Origin: Streptosporangiaceae bacterium NEAU-GS5
GTDB lineage: Bacteria; Actinomycetota; Actinomycetes; Streptosporangiales; Streptosporangiaceae
Assembly (NCBI GenBank): GCA_017592665.1
Contig: JAGFNW010000026.1
Coordinates: 62,001 to 126,000, forward strand
DNA length: 64,000 nt
Direction: 5' to 3'
Part shown: piece after piece, positions 56,115 through 64,000 of the stretch
How the letters are laid out: each line of letters begins with the position of its first letter
Position numbering within the stretch: the stretch's first letter is position 1
Notes under the pieces: generated by a model
Databases searched by the model: none
The model's input: the letters and a program-made list of their open reading frames with translations, nothing else
Told to the model about the DNA's origin: nothing
Translations under genes and position numbers: made by a program

Positions 56115-58484
56115 CTAGGTGGTGGCGACGCGTGCGGACAGCGCGTGGCGCTCGGGGTGGTCGAGTTCCGTGAGGATGGCGAGGGCGAGCCGCCACGCCT
56201 CCCGGGCCGTGTCGGGGTCGCCGGTCGCCTCGTGGGAGTCGCCCAGGTGGACGAGAGTGCGGCCCTCCATGACCCGCTCGCCGAGGTCCCGGAAAAGGGC
56301 GAGAGCCTGCTCGAAACAGGCGATCGCATCGGCGTGCTCGCCGAGCCGATGGTGGGCGAAGCCGATGCTGTCCCAGACGGCGGCCTGGCCATAGCGATCC
56401 CCGAGCTCCTGGAGCAGGGCCAGCCCCTGCTCGCAGTAGGCCAGGGCCTCGCGGCCGGCGCCGAGATGGGTCTGATACCAGCCCACCGCGTTGAGCGCGC
56501 GAGCCTGGCCCGGCCGATGGCCCGCGGCCCGGTAGAGGTTCAGGGCCTCGTGGGTGTGGTCGAGGGCGCCGGTGTAGTCGCCCTGCGCGTCGCGCAGGTA
56601 GGCCAGGTGGTGATGGTCGTGCCCCTGCGCGGCCTGGTCACCCGTACGGACGTCGAGGCCGAGCGCGCCGGTCAGGTGCGCGGCGGCCTCCTCGAAGCGG
56701 CCCATCTCGATGTCGGCGCGGGCCAGGAGGCGTAAGGCCAGGGCTTCGGCCCGCGGGTCGTCCAACCGGCGCGCCGCGGTGACCGCGGCACGCTGGATGG
56801 CGGTCTGCTCGGACCAGCGCCTGCCCTGCTCGAGGAAGCTCGCCAAGGTCCAGGCGAGCCGCCAGGTGTGGCCGTCCTCCCCGGCGATGGCCGACTGGTC
56901 GATCGCGGCGAGCAGCGTCCACTGCTCGGCGATGATCCAGTCGAGCGCCTGCCGCTTGTCGGCGAGCGGTTCGGGGGAGACGCCGGAGTCCGGCGGGGCG
57001 AGGGCGATCTGGTCGCGGTTCGGATTCAGCAGCGCGGCCGCCGCGTACGCGGTGTGCAGGTAGTGGTCGAGCACCCGCCGGACGGCCGCCTCGCGCTGCC
57101 CGGCCGGGTCGACGCGGTGGGCGAGATCCACGGCGTACGCGCGTAAGAGGTCGTGGAAGCCATAGCGGCCGGGCGTGTGCTCAGTCAGCAACCCGGCCCG
57201 GGCCAGTTCGGCCAGCTGCGCGCGCGCCTCGGCCGGTGGCCGGGCGCTGAGGCTCGCGGCGGCGCACGCGCTGGTATCCGGGCTCGGGTGCAGCCCCAGC
57301 AGGCGGAACAGCCGCGCCGCGTCCGGTTTCAGCGTCTGATACGACCACGAGAACACGGCCCGTACGTCGGTGGCCGGATCACCGGCGTTGAGCAGGTCGA
57401 GCCGGCGGCCGTCACGCAGCTGTTCGGCCAGGCCGCGCAGCGCGAGCCGCGGATAGGCGGCGGCGTGTGCCGCGACGATGGCAAGGGCCAGCGGAAGCGC
57501 GGCGCATCGGGTGACGATCTCCTCGACCGCCTCGGGTTCGGCCTCGACCCGGTCGGCGCCGATCCGGCACGCCAGCAGCCGCCTGGCCTCGCCGGGGGCC
57601 AGCAGGTCGAGCCTGACCGCGTGCGCGTCCTCGGAGACGACCAGGCTGGTGAGCGGATTCCGGCTGGTGACGATGGCCAGGCAGCCCGGTGTCCCGGGCA
57701 GCAGGGCGCGGACCTGCGCGCTGTCGCGGGCGTTGTCCAGCAGGATCAGCACCTGCTTGCCGGCCAGTTCGCTCCGGTAAAGCGCGGCCTGAGAGTCCAG
57801 GTCGGACGGGATCTTGTCGACGGGTACGCCAAGGGCCCCGAGGAACCGGTGGATCACGTCGGGCGGCTCGGCCGCCTGCCCGCCGGCGTCGAAGCCGTGC
57901 AGATTGACGTAGAGCTGGCCGTCGGGGAAGCGGGCGGCCACCTGGTGCGCCCAGTGCACGGCCAGCGCCGTCTTGCCGACCCCCGCGGTCCCGGCGATCG
58001 CCGATATCACCACGGTGCCGCCGGCGGCGCTGTCGTCGAGTTGCCTGGTGAGCGTGGCCAGCTGGCTGTCCCGGCCGACGAAATGCCGCACGGCCCCCGG
58101 TAACTCACGCGGGATCGGCCGCGAGCCGTTGTCGGCGACGGGCGCGTGCTTGCGCCGGGACGCGTCCTGTAAGGCGTACTCCACGAGGGCGTAGCGGGGC
58201 CGCCAATACTCCTCCACGCCCGTGGCCAGTGACAGCCGGCCCAGCCTGCCGTGCTCCTGGGCGTATTGCCGGCAGCCGTCGACCACGCCCTTGACCACCG
58301 GCCAGTCGGGCAGCTTCCTGATCCGGCCGTTGAGTATGACGCTGACCTGGCTCTTGCTGAGGCCGAGCCGTACGGACAAGCCCCGCAGGCTTGGACCGCC
58401 GGCCTGGTCGCGCAGCAACCGCAGGTCGGCGCAGAGTCGCCCGAGCAAGTGCTGAGCGTCGTCGGCGGCCACCTTGACCCTCAT
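56115..58484 (-). CDS. XRE-HTH / NB-ARC / TPR regulator
   Basis: 789 residues. Residues 14-70 form an XRE-type HTH (LSVRLGLSKSQVSVILNGR). An NB-ARC domain follows, with Walker A GTAGVGKTALA (about 167-177), Walker B VLILLDNARD and TSRNPLTSL. The C-terminal third carries tetratricopeptide repeats (AYLRDAQGDYTGALDHTHEA and similar) ending RHALSARVATT. This is the common actinomycete layout of regulators linked to development or antibiotics. The long upstream extension (to 58580) is rejected; ATG 58484 opens a protein aligned with the family. No target genes are evident. Confidence 0.88.
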   Translation of the reverse strand: MRVKVAADDAQHLLGRLCADLRLLRDQAGGPSLRGLSVRLGLSKSQVSVILNGRIRKLPDWPVVKGVVDGCRQYAQEHGRLGRLSLATGVEEYWRPRYALVEYALQDASRRKHAPVADNGSRPIPRELPGAVRHFVGRDSQLATLTRQLDDSAAGGTVVISAIAGTAGVGKTALAVHWAHQVAARFPDGQLYVNLHGFDAGGQAAEPPDVIHRFLGALGVPVDKIPSDLDSQAALYRSELAGKQVLILLDNARDSAQVRALLPGTPGCLAIVTSRNPLTSLVVSEDAHAVRLDLLAPGEARRLLACRIGADRVEAEPEAVEEIVTRCAALPLALAIVAAHAAAYPRLALRGLAEQLRDGRRLDLLNAGDPATDVRAVFSWSYQTLKPDAARLFRLLGLHPSPDTSACAAASLSARPPAEARAQLAELARAGLLTEHTPGRYGFHDLLRAYAVDLAHRVDPAGQREAAVRRVLDHYLHTAYAAAALLNPNRDQIALAPPDSGVSPEPLADKRQALDWIIAEQWTLLAAIDQSAIAGEDGHTWRLAWTLASFLEQGRRWSEQTAIQRAAVTAARRLDDPRAEALALRLLARADIEMGRFEEAAAHLTGALGLDVRTGDQAAQGHDHHHLAYLRDAQGDYTGALDHTHEALNLYRAAGHRPGQARALNAVGWYQTHLGAGREALAYCEQGLALLQELGDRYGQAAVWDSIGFAHHRLGEHADAIACFEQALALFRDLGERVMEGRTLVHLGDSHEATGDPDTAREAWRLALAILTELDHPERHALSARVATT

Positions 58485-58739
58485 CGTCGTCGTCCGGTGT
58501 CGTCCCGCGCGCCGAGAAGTGATCGCGCTTCTAGCTCGTGCATCGGCGGCGGGTGTCCACACATGTCCGCCAAAAGCCACCTCAAGCTAGCGACAGATGA
58601 AGATTCCCCACAAGTACTCGGATCTCCGGGCCGGCACATTCGCTTGCGCGAATGACGGTGGCCCGCACGTGTGGCGGGTCACTTCGGTGGCTCGCCCCAC
58701 CACGCTCGCGATCCTGACCATCGGAGCAAAGGGGTTTCC

Positions 58740-58952
58740 ATGCCCTCCCGCAACCTTTGCCCGCCGGGCGCCGGCCTCGGCGTCGGCGCTACCGCGCTCG
58801 TGACCATGGTCATGCAGCGGCCCACCGCGGGCACATTGAACGTTCCGGCCGGTGTCTCCACCGTCACCGCGAGGTGGACCTGCGGCGCGAGTCAGGTCTA
58901 CCCGGGTCCGTATGTGACCTGGTGCGGCGTGACGTCGTACTCCTTCAGCTGA
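58740..58952 (+). CDS. Small hypothetical peptide
   Basis: 70 residues with AAAGGGG seven bases before the ATG. A hydrophobic stretch (about 10-25) and two Cys-containing C-terminal segments (WTCGAS and TWCGVTSYSFS) could suit a small exported or precursor peptide. No maturation enzyme lies next to it. Its reality rests only on the start context and open frame. Confidence 0.35.
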   Translation: MPSRNLCPPGAGLGVGATALVTMVMQRPTAGTLNVPAGVSTVTARWTCGASQVYPGPYVTWCGVTSYSFS

Positions 58953-58955
58953 CCG

Positions 58956-60098
58956 CTACAGGCGGCCAGGGAACGCGACCTCGGGATAACGCGCCGAGGG
59001 CCCTTCGAGCAGGGGCTCTCGCCGCGCCTTCAGGTGCCGGTAGAGGAAGGCGGCCACGTAGGCGCGGGTGAGCTCGGCCGAACGCGCCGGGGACAGGACG
59101 CTGGCGGGCGTCCTGATCCCGAGCGCGCCCGCCAGCTGCGGGAAGTCGGTGAAGGTCTGGTGTTCCGCGCGGGACAGGACGAGCCAGCGCTTCCAGCCGG
59201 TCAGCCGTTTCCAGTCGCGATCCCATGAATTGTCGCGTCCGCCGGGCATGTGCTCGGTCGTGCCCATGAACATGAACGGCCGGGAGAACCCACTTTCGGC
59301 AATCCGCGCGTAGGTCGTGCCGTCCATGTCGATTCCGGCGCGTACCCGCGAGTCCTTCAGCATGGCGGCCAGCGCGGCGGCGCCGCCGATCGACTGCCCC
59401 ACCATCGCGATCCTCGAGCGGTCGATCAGGCCGGCGTGGTCCCACGTGGACATGAGCCGGTCGAGCACGAACGAGACGTCGGCCGCCCGGCCCTTGACCA
59501 GGCCCGCGCCGAAGCCCGGGTCGCCGTCGCTGTCGCACGCGAGGCATTCGGCCACACGTCCGTCCGCGAGGGTCGTCGCGTAGCTCTCGTAGGTGTGGTC
59601 GACGCCGGCCACGAGGTAGCCCCGGCTGGCCAGATCCTCGGCGAGGAACGTGAGCGTGCTCACCGGCTTGGTGAAACCGGGGGAGAGCACCACCAGTGGA
59701 AGCCTCTTGCCGCTGGGTTCGGCGTCCTTTATGGCGTTCGTGCGCGTCCTGCTGAGCGTGTCGTACGGCGCGCTCGCGATCCGGGAGCCCTTCATGACGA
59801 GCTCCGACTCCTTCGGCGTCATGTACGGCGCGCGCCGGCCCTCACGCCGCTTCGCCGGATACCACAGGGTGACCTTGAGCTCTCGGACGTCGACGTCGAG
59901 GTTCCAGGGATCAGGGCGTGAGGTGTCCGTCAGGTGGAGCGTGGTCGTGCCGACCGGATGAACGCCCGTGGGGGCGGGCAGCGTCGCCGGCCCGGTGGGA
60001 GCGGCCGACGGGGCGGCGGATCGGGGCGGCGCGGGCGCGGAGCAGGCGGTCGCGGCGAGGACGGCCAGTCCCGCGGCGACGGCCACGACGTGTCTCAT
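58956..60098 (-). CDS. Exported PAF-acetylhydrolase-like alpha/beta hydrolase
   Basis: 380 residues. The N terminus looks like a lipoprotein or secretory signal (RHVVAVAAGLAVLAATACSA). The hydrolase domain has a VDHTYESYATT segment, the nucleophile elbow GQSIGG (Ser), an Asp in GIDMDGT, and a C-terminal His in RAEHQTF. It resembles bacterial platelet-activating-factor acetylhydrolase type II proteins, which cleave short acyl esters. ATG 60098 is preferred to ATG 60110 for its spacing to a GGACGG. It is the last gene of the GntR/ABC/S41 operon, 30 bases after the S41 stop. Confidence 0.82.
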   Translation of the reverse strand: MRHVVAVAAGLAVLAATACSAPAPPRSAAPSAAPTGPATLPAPTGVHPVGTTTLHLTDTSRPDPWNLDVDVRELKVTLWYPAKRREGRRAPYMTPKESELVMKGSRIASAPYDTLSRTRTNAIKDAEPSGKRLPLVVLSPGFTKPVSTLTFLAEDLASRGYLVAGVDHTYESYATTLADGRVAECLACDSDGDPGFGAGLVKGRAADVSFVLDRLMSTWDHAGLIDRSRIAMVGQSIGGAAALAAMLKDSRVRAGIDMDGTTYARIAESGFSRPFMFMGTTEHMPGGRDNSWDRDWKRLTGWKRWLVLSRAEHQTFTDFPQLAGALGIRTPASVLSPARSAELTRAYVAAFLYRHLKARREPLLEGPSARYPEVAFPGRL

Positions 60099-60128
60099 TG
60101 GTCCGTCCATTCATGCGTGTCGTGCGTG

Positions 60129-61559
60129 TCATGCGTGCAGCAAGGTCAGGGCCTTGGCCAGGGCGGGATCGCGGCCGGCGGCCGCGTCGCCGGGCGTCGG
60201 CGGCACGTAGTGGTCGGGCGGCACGCCGATCTGGTCGATCACCTCGTGGGTGGGCCCGAGGTGATGCCTGGCGGGGAAGCTCAGCAGCGTGTTGTTGCGC
60301 AGCAGATACGGCCGCGCAGGGCCGGAGACGACCCCGGCCGTCCGCGTGCCGACCAGCTGTCCGATCCGCAGGTCCTTGACCGCTGAGCTGAAGTGCTCGC
60401 ACGCCGAGGCGCAGCCGCGGTCGGTCAGCGCCACCAGCGGCAGGCCGACCAGTGCGACCGTGTCGTCGGTCCACGCGGCCTGGCACGCGCCGTTCGCCGT
60501 GCACTGGTAGGCGGTGACCTTGCCGTGGACGAACCCGCTCAGCAGCCGGACGGCCTCGGTGGGGCTGCCGCCGCCGTTGCCGCGCAGGTCGAGCACGACG
60601 CCGTTGAGCGTACGGCCGGCACGCAGCCGGGCGATGGCGCGGAAGATCCGGTTCGCGGCGTCGGACGCGAATCCGGACAGCCGTACGTAGGCGACGTCGC
60701 CGTCCAGCAGCTTCGAGCGCACCGCCTGAAGGGTCGCGAGATCCTGCTCGAACAGGCCGGGCTCGAGGGTGACGGTCATGCGGCGGCCGGTGGTCTGCCG
60801 CAGGAGCCGCAGCTGGACGGGGCGCGCTTCCGGATAGCGCGGATAGAGGGCGGCGATCGCGGGGGTCGGCCTGCCGTCGATGAAGGGCGCCGATCCGTTG
60901 ATGGACTCGATGACGTCGCCGGGCCGGACGCCGGCCGCGTGGGCCGCGCCGCCCTGCACGGCCGTGACGAACAGCGGGCCGACCGCGGCGCCGGGGTTGC
61001 CGTCCACCTGCGGCCCGTTGACGTTGGCCAGGAGGCCGAGGCCGTAGCCGTCTCCGTCGTAGTAGTCCGGGGGACGCGTGACGTCGTGGGCCCAGCGGGC
61101 GTGGTCGTCGCCGAGCGCGGCCACGATGGCGTCGAGGGTGGCGACGGACAGCTTGTCGCGCAGGTCGGGGACCTGATCGGTGATTTTTCGGTAGGCGGCC
61201 TCGAACGCGGTCCAGTCGGCTTTCCGGTCGCCGGTCAGCGCCGGCATGATCGCCCCGGGCACGTCGCGCCCGGCGCGGTTGAGCTCCCGCGTCATGGCCG
61301 CGAATCCGGCGGTCAGCAGCGCGCGGGCGTCGAGTGCGGCCCCGTCGTAGTAGTTGCCGAGGATGCAGAAGTACGCCTGCTCGATGACGTCGATCGTGGT
61401 GGGCGTCTCCGCCTTGGGGGCCGACTGAGGCGGGGCGCAGACCGTGCCGTCGGCTGTGCCCGCCGCACCGCCCGCCTCACTGCGCGGCGACGCCGGGGCC
61501 GTACAGGCGGCCGCCAGGACCAGGACGAGCCCGGCGGCCGCGGCCCTGAGCGCGCTCAT
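60129..61559 (-). CDS. S41-family peptidase, secreted
   Basis: 476 residues. A lipoprotein-type signal (LVLVLAAACTAP) precedes an N-terminal helical domain, a PDZ domain (about 185-260, with GVRPGDVIESINGS) and the S41 core. The nucleophile is probably Ser in RGCASACEHF (about 395), after the LDLRGNGGG strand. C-terminal-processing type proteases cleave unfolded or tail-marked proteins outside the membrane. ATG 61559 overlaps the permease stop by four bases, so it is made with the ABC transporter. The substrate is unknown. Confidence 0.88.
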   Translation of the reverse strand: MSALRAAAAGLVLVLAAACTAPASPRSEAGGAAGTADGTVCAPPQSAPKAETPTTIDVIEQAYFCILGNYYDGAALDARALLTAGFAAMTRELNRAGRDVPGAIMPALTGDRKADWTAFEAAYRKITDQVPDLRDKLSVATLDAIVAALGDDHARWAHDVTRPPDYYDGDGYGLGLLANVNGPQVDGNPGAAVGPLFVTAVQGGAAHAAGVRPGDVIESINGSAPFIDGRPTPAIAALYPRYPEARPVQLRLLRQTTGRRMTVTLEPGLFEQDLATLQAVRSKLLDGDVAYVRLSGFASDAANRIFRAIARLRAGRTLNGVVLDLRGNGGGSPTEAVRLLSGFVHGKVTAYQCTANGACQAAWTDDTVALVGLPLVALTDRGCASACEHFSSAVKDLRIGQLVGTRTAGVVSGPARPYLLRNNTLLSFPARHHLGPTHEVIDQIGVPPDHYVPPTPGDAAAGRDPALAKALTLLHA

Positions 61560-62605
61560 GACACGCGTCTCCTGATCAGCCAGAAGCACAGCCCGGTGAG
61601 GCCGAGGGCGAGCGCGGCATAGATCCCCGTCTCGATCCACTGGAAGGGCCAGAAGCGTTCGAGGGGCTGGTAGGACGCCCGCTGCCGGTATCCGAGCTGG
61701 TTGATCTCCGCCCAGCACGGGTCCTCGTTGGGCGGTCCCCCCTGCGGCGCGCAGGGTCCTGACGTCGAGGAGACGGGGATGGTCGTTTCCTGGCCGTTGC
61801 CGCCGATCGTCCGTCCGGAGGCGTCGACGAGGTCGCTGGACAGGACCCAGGCGCCCGGGTGACCTGGAACGGCCGGCTCCGTGGAGATCTGGATCCCCGC
61901 GCCGTCCGCCGGGAGGCTGATGCCGCCGATGTTCGCGTGGCCGAGCTCGAAGGTCCCGGTGACCGGCGGCATCAGGTGCGGACGCACCAGCAGCGGCATG
62001 GCGAGCTGGATCACGACGAAGGCGGCCAGGGTGAGGGCCATGGCGGGCAGCGTGCGGCGCACCAGCATGCCCACGGTCACGCCGAGGACGACGGCGAACG
62101 CCGCGTATCCGACCGGGACGATGCCGCGCGCGCCGAACACCAGGGGAGCCATCTGCGCCAGATCCACGACGGCCGACTTGTCCAGCGGCCCGGACCACCA
62201 GGTCACCACGAGCCCGCACAGACAGGCCGCGGTCATGGCCGTCAGGCCGATCAACCCGAGCTTGATCGTCAGCCAGCGGACGCGGGTGACGCTCTGGCTC
62301 CACACGAGCAGATGGGTGCCCGTCTCCAGCTCACGGGTGATCAGCGGGGCGCCCCAGAACAGCCCGATGAGGGCGGGCAGGGCCAGCACGACGAGGCTGA
62401 CGGCGAGGAAGGCCAGCTGGTTGTGGTCGAAGAAGACGTCGAAGAACCGGTCGCAGGTGTCGTCCGCGACGCAGTCGGCGATCCCCGCCGCGTACTGGGA
62501 GCTCAGGCCCGGGCCGGTCAGGGCCAGGACGGCGGTGAGCGCGGCGAGCGCGGCGGCCGTCAGCGCGGCCGAGGCGCGGAACTGCCGCCAGGTCAGCCAG
62601 ATCAT
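61556..62605 (-). CDS. ABC transporter permease
   Basis: 349 residues with about six transmembrane helices (near 13-33, 66-90, 118-140, 160-182, 190-210 and 322-343) and a large extracytoplasmic loop (about 215-310). The MIWLTWRQFRASA opening is typical of ABC-2-like permeases in GntR-controlled operons. It pairs with the ATP-binding gene immediately upstream (ATGA overlap). Likely exports or senses a peptide-, antibiotic- or lipid-like compound. Confidence 0.85.
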   Translation of the reverse strand: MIWLTWRQFRASAALTAAALAALTAVLALTGPGLSSQYAAGIADCVADDTCDRFFDVFFDHNQLAFLAVSLVVLALPALIGLFWGAPLITRELETGTHLLVWSQSVTRVRWLTIKLGLIGLTAMTAACLCGLVVTWWSGPLDKSAVVDLAQMAPLVFGARGIVPVGYAAFAVVLGVTVGMLVRRTLPAMALTLAAFVVIQLAMPLLVRPHLMPPVTGTFELGHANIGGISLPADGAGIQISTEPAVPGHPGAWVLSSDLVDASGRTIGGNGQETTIPVSSTSGPCAPQGGPPNEDPCWAEINQLGYRQRASYQPLERFWPFQWIETGIYAALALGLTGLCFWLIRRRVS

Positions 62606-63492
62606 CGCTGTGCCTCCAATGCGACCGGCCGGTTCTCCGCGATGCGCTTTTCCATGTAGGCGAGGACGAGGTCCTCCAGGCTGAGCTGGGTGACGGTCCA
62701 GGCGGGGTCGAGGATCAGGCCGTCGGTGCGGATCACGTACGTGCTCTGCCGGTCGGTGTGCCGCTGGGACACCACGTGCTGATCCGCGGGGAGCCGGTCG
62801 GGATCGCGGCGCGGGCCGGTGAGCCGGTGATGGCCGGCCAGCAGCTTGTCGGTCTCCATGGCGATCTGCACGCGGGAGTCGACGAGCACGATCAGGAAGT
62901 CGCAGACCCGCTCCAGATCGGAGACGAGGTGGGAGGAGAGCACGACGCTGAACGCGCGCTCGGCGGTGGCCTCCATCAGCCCCTGCAGGAACTCGCGGCG
63001 GGCGAGCGGGTCGAGCGAGGCCACCGGCTCGTCGAGGATCAGCAGCTCGGGACGCTTGGCGAGACCCAGGGTCAGGGCGAGCTGGGCGCGCTGGCCGCCC
63101 GACAGCCTGCCCGCGCGTTGCCCGAGGACGAGCCCGAGCCGCGCGAGGCGCTCCCGCGCCATGCCGTCGTCCCAGCGGGGATTGAGGCGCGCCCCTAACC
63201 GGAGATGATCCGTGACGGACAGACCCGCGTAGAGCGGGGTGTCCTGGGCGACGAACCCGACCCTGGCCAACTGCGCGGACGTGCGCCCGGGCCGGGCGCC
63301 GAGCACCGTGATGTCGCCCGCCGACGGCTCGAGCTGGCCCGTGGCCAGCTTCAGCAGTGTCGTCTTGCCGGCTCCGTTGGGCCCGACCAGCCCGACGACG
63401 TGTCCCGCCGGGATGTCGATGGTGCAGTCGCGGAGCGCCCAGCGCCTGCCGTACTTCTTGCCCAGCGCCTGGGCCTTCAGGACAGGGGTCAC
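62602..63492 (-). CDS. ABC transporter ATP-binding protein
   Basis: 296 residues, standard ATP-binding cassette: Walker A GPNGAGKTT (about 37-45), signature LSGGQRAQL (about 135), Walker B LLILDEPVASLDP and the switch His in SSHLVSDL. The C-terminal tail (about 215-296) is of the regulatory type common in ABC-2 exporters. GTG start overlaps the GntR stop (GTGA). It is the motor of the permease at 61556-62605. Confidence 0.95.
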   Translation of the reverse strand: MTPVLKAQALGKKYGRRWALRDCTIDIPAGHVVGLVGPNGAGKTTLLKLATGQLEPSAGDITVLGARPGRTSAQLARVGFVAQDTPLYAGLSVTDHLRLGARLNPRWDDGMARERLARLGLVLGQRAGRLSGGQRAQLALTLGLAKRPELLILDEPVASLDPLARREFLQGLMEATAERAFSVVLSSHLVSDLERVCDFLIVLVDSRVQIAMETDKLLAGHHRLTGPRRDPDRLPADQHVVSQRHTDRQSTYVIRTDGLILDPAWTVTQLSLEDLVLAYMEKRIAENRPVALEAQR

Positions 63493-63881
63493 GCTATGTC
63501 CTCCTGAGCGGTCGTCCGAAAGGTGGCCTTGAAGAGGGCCTCGATGCTCTCGTCGTCGAGGCCCGCGCGGCGTGCCTTGGTCAGCCAGCGCGCCAGCTCC
63601 AGCCGGAGCGGGCCCTGCGCGGCCAGCGAGGCGCCGCTGAGCGTCGCCGTCGCGAACGTCCCCACCCCTGGCCGGGCCGCGACCAGGCCCTCGTGCTCGA
63701 GCTCCCGGTATGCCCGCAGGACCGTGTTGGCGTTGATCGCCAAGTGCGCCACGACCTCCTTGACGGTCGGCAGCTGATCGCCCTCGCGTAGCAGGCCGAG
63801 CCGCAGCGCGTGCCGTACCTGCTGGACCAGCTGCTGATACGGCGAGAGGCCGGACTTGGCGTCCAGGTAGAACTCGATCAC
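63489..63881 (-). CDS. GntR/YtrA-type transcriptional regulator
   Basis: 130 residues: an N-terminal winged HTH (LPTVKEVVAHLAINANTVLR, about 38-57, then YRELEHEGLVAARPGVGTFA) and a short C-terminal dimerisation tail, the YtrA subgroup. It typically represses its own ABC transporter operon. GTG 63881 has GGAGAAACG upstream. It heads the operon that continues through the ABC transporter, S41 peptidase and hydrolase. Confidence 0.92.
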   Translation of the reverse strand: MIEFYLDAKSGLSPYQQLVQQVRHALRLGLLREGDQLPTVKEVVAHLAINANTVLRAYRELEHEGLVAARPGVGTFATATLSGASLAAQGPLRLELARWLTKARRAGLDDESIEALFKATFRTTAQEDIA

Positions 63882-63898
63882 CGTTTCTCCATTTATCT

Positions 63899-63914
63899 AG
63901 TGTCCTAGTACTTT
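63899..63914. promoter_or_regulatory. Probable GntR/YtrA operator
   Basis: AGTGTCCTAGTACTTT, centred on CTAG, is a partly symmetric sequence (10 of 16 positions match their complement) 18-33 bases upstream of the GntR start in AT-rich DNA. It resembles the AGTGTACTA half-sites of YtrA-type repressors. Binding is inferred. Confidence 0.5.
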
Positions 63915-64000
63915 AGATCCTTGCATGTAAGGACTGGGTTAGGAAAGGCCCCGGCACGCTAAGATCCGTGGGGAAATGGAAGATCGACGGTTGGTGCGAA

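Noticed and set aside
58740-58952. Small ORF as lanthipeptide or other RiPP precursor
   Set aside because: Only two cysteines, no leader-like acidic region and no maturation enzyme adjacent; kept only as a low-confidence small ORF.

Overview
The window is very GC-rich actinobacterial DNA. The frequent cgtacg codon pairs, the ATGA/GTGA operon overlaps, the DUF574-type methyltransferase and the XRE/NB-ARC/TPR regulator suggest a filamentous actinomycete, perhaps of the Streptosporangiales; the genus is inference only. No rRNA, tRNA, CRISPR array, transposase or integrase was seen.

Left flank (1-9960): a LuxR regulator running off the left edge sits in an operon with two small membrane proteins, opposite a SufR-like HTH regulator with C-terminal cysteines. 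Then come a secreted GH15 glucodextranase-like enzyme, an ArsR/membrane-anchor/oxidoreductase operon, and a small macro-domain gene.

Centre (about 9960-53970): a roughly 44 kb accessory cluster that looks like a two-copy regulated conflict or stress-response system. Repeated parts are: RES-domain toxin plus a shared partner protein (10143/10823 and 36265/35593); TPR-CHAT caspase-like proteins (11500, 14955, 18674, 41188); TetR-like HTH plus TPR proteins (fused at 24422, split at 39358/40154); Ser/Thr kinase, membrane coiled-coil protein, ClpB-like AAA+ ATPase and zinc-ribbon/FHA protein, in that order (34771-25934 and 50464-44675); and a short radical-SAM activase (25159 and 53320). Unique parts are a PP2C phosphatase, a membrane STAND-like NTPase with an altered P-loop, a second macro protein, a TauD-like oxygenase, a vWA-like lipoprotein and a coiled-coil membrane protein. 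Nearly all same-strand genes overlap by 1-8 bases. One inverted repeat, ATTCCAYGAA-N9/10-TTCRTGGAAT, occurs at both ends of this cluster, in front of four diverging transcription units, which suggests that the macro gene, the RES/CHAT operon, the kinase operon and the lipoprotein operon are co-regulated.

How it may work (inference): the kinase and PP2C set a phosphorylation state read by the FHA proteins; both kinases carry Thr-x-x-Asp motifs at their N termini, the classical FHA ligand. AAA+ and STAND proteins act as switches at the membrane. CHAT proteases and RES (NAD-consuming) domains are effectors, and macro domains could reverse or sense ADP-ribose products. Two of the four CHAT proteins have lost the catalytic pair, one by deletion and one by Cys to Ala, so they may be decoys or regulators.

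Right flank (54007-63881): an ordinary DUF574 methyltransferase, a zinc alcohol dehydrogenase, an XRE/NB-ARC/TPR regulator, a tiny ORF, and a five-gene GntR/ABC transporter/S41 peptidase/PAF-acetylhydrolase-like operon.
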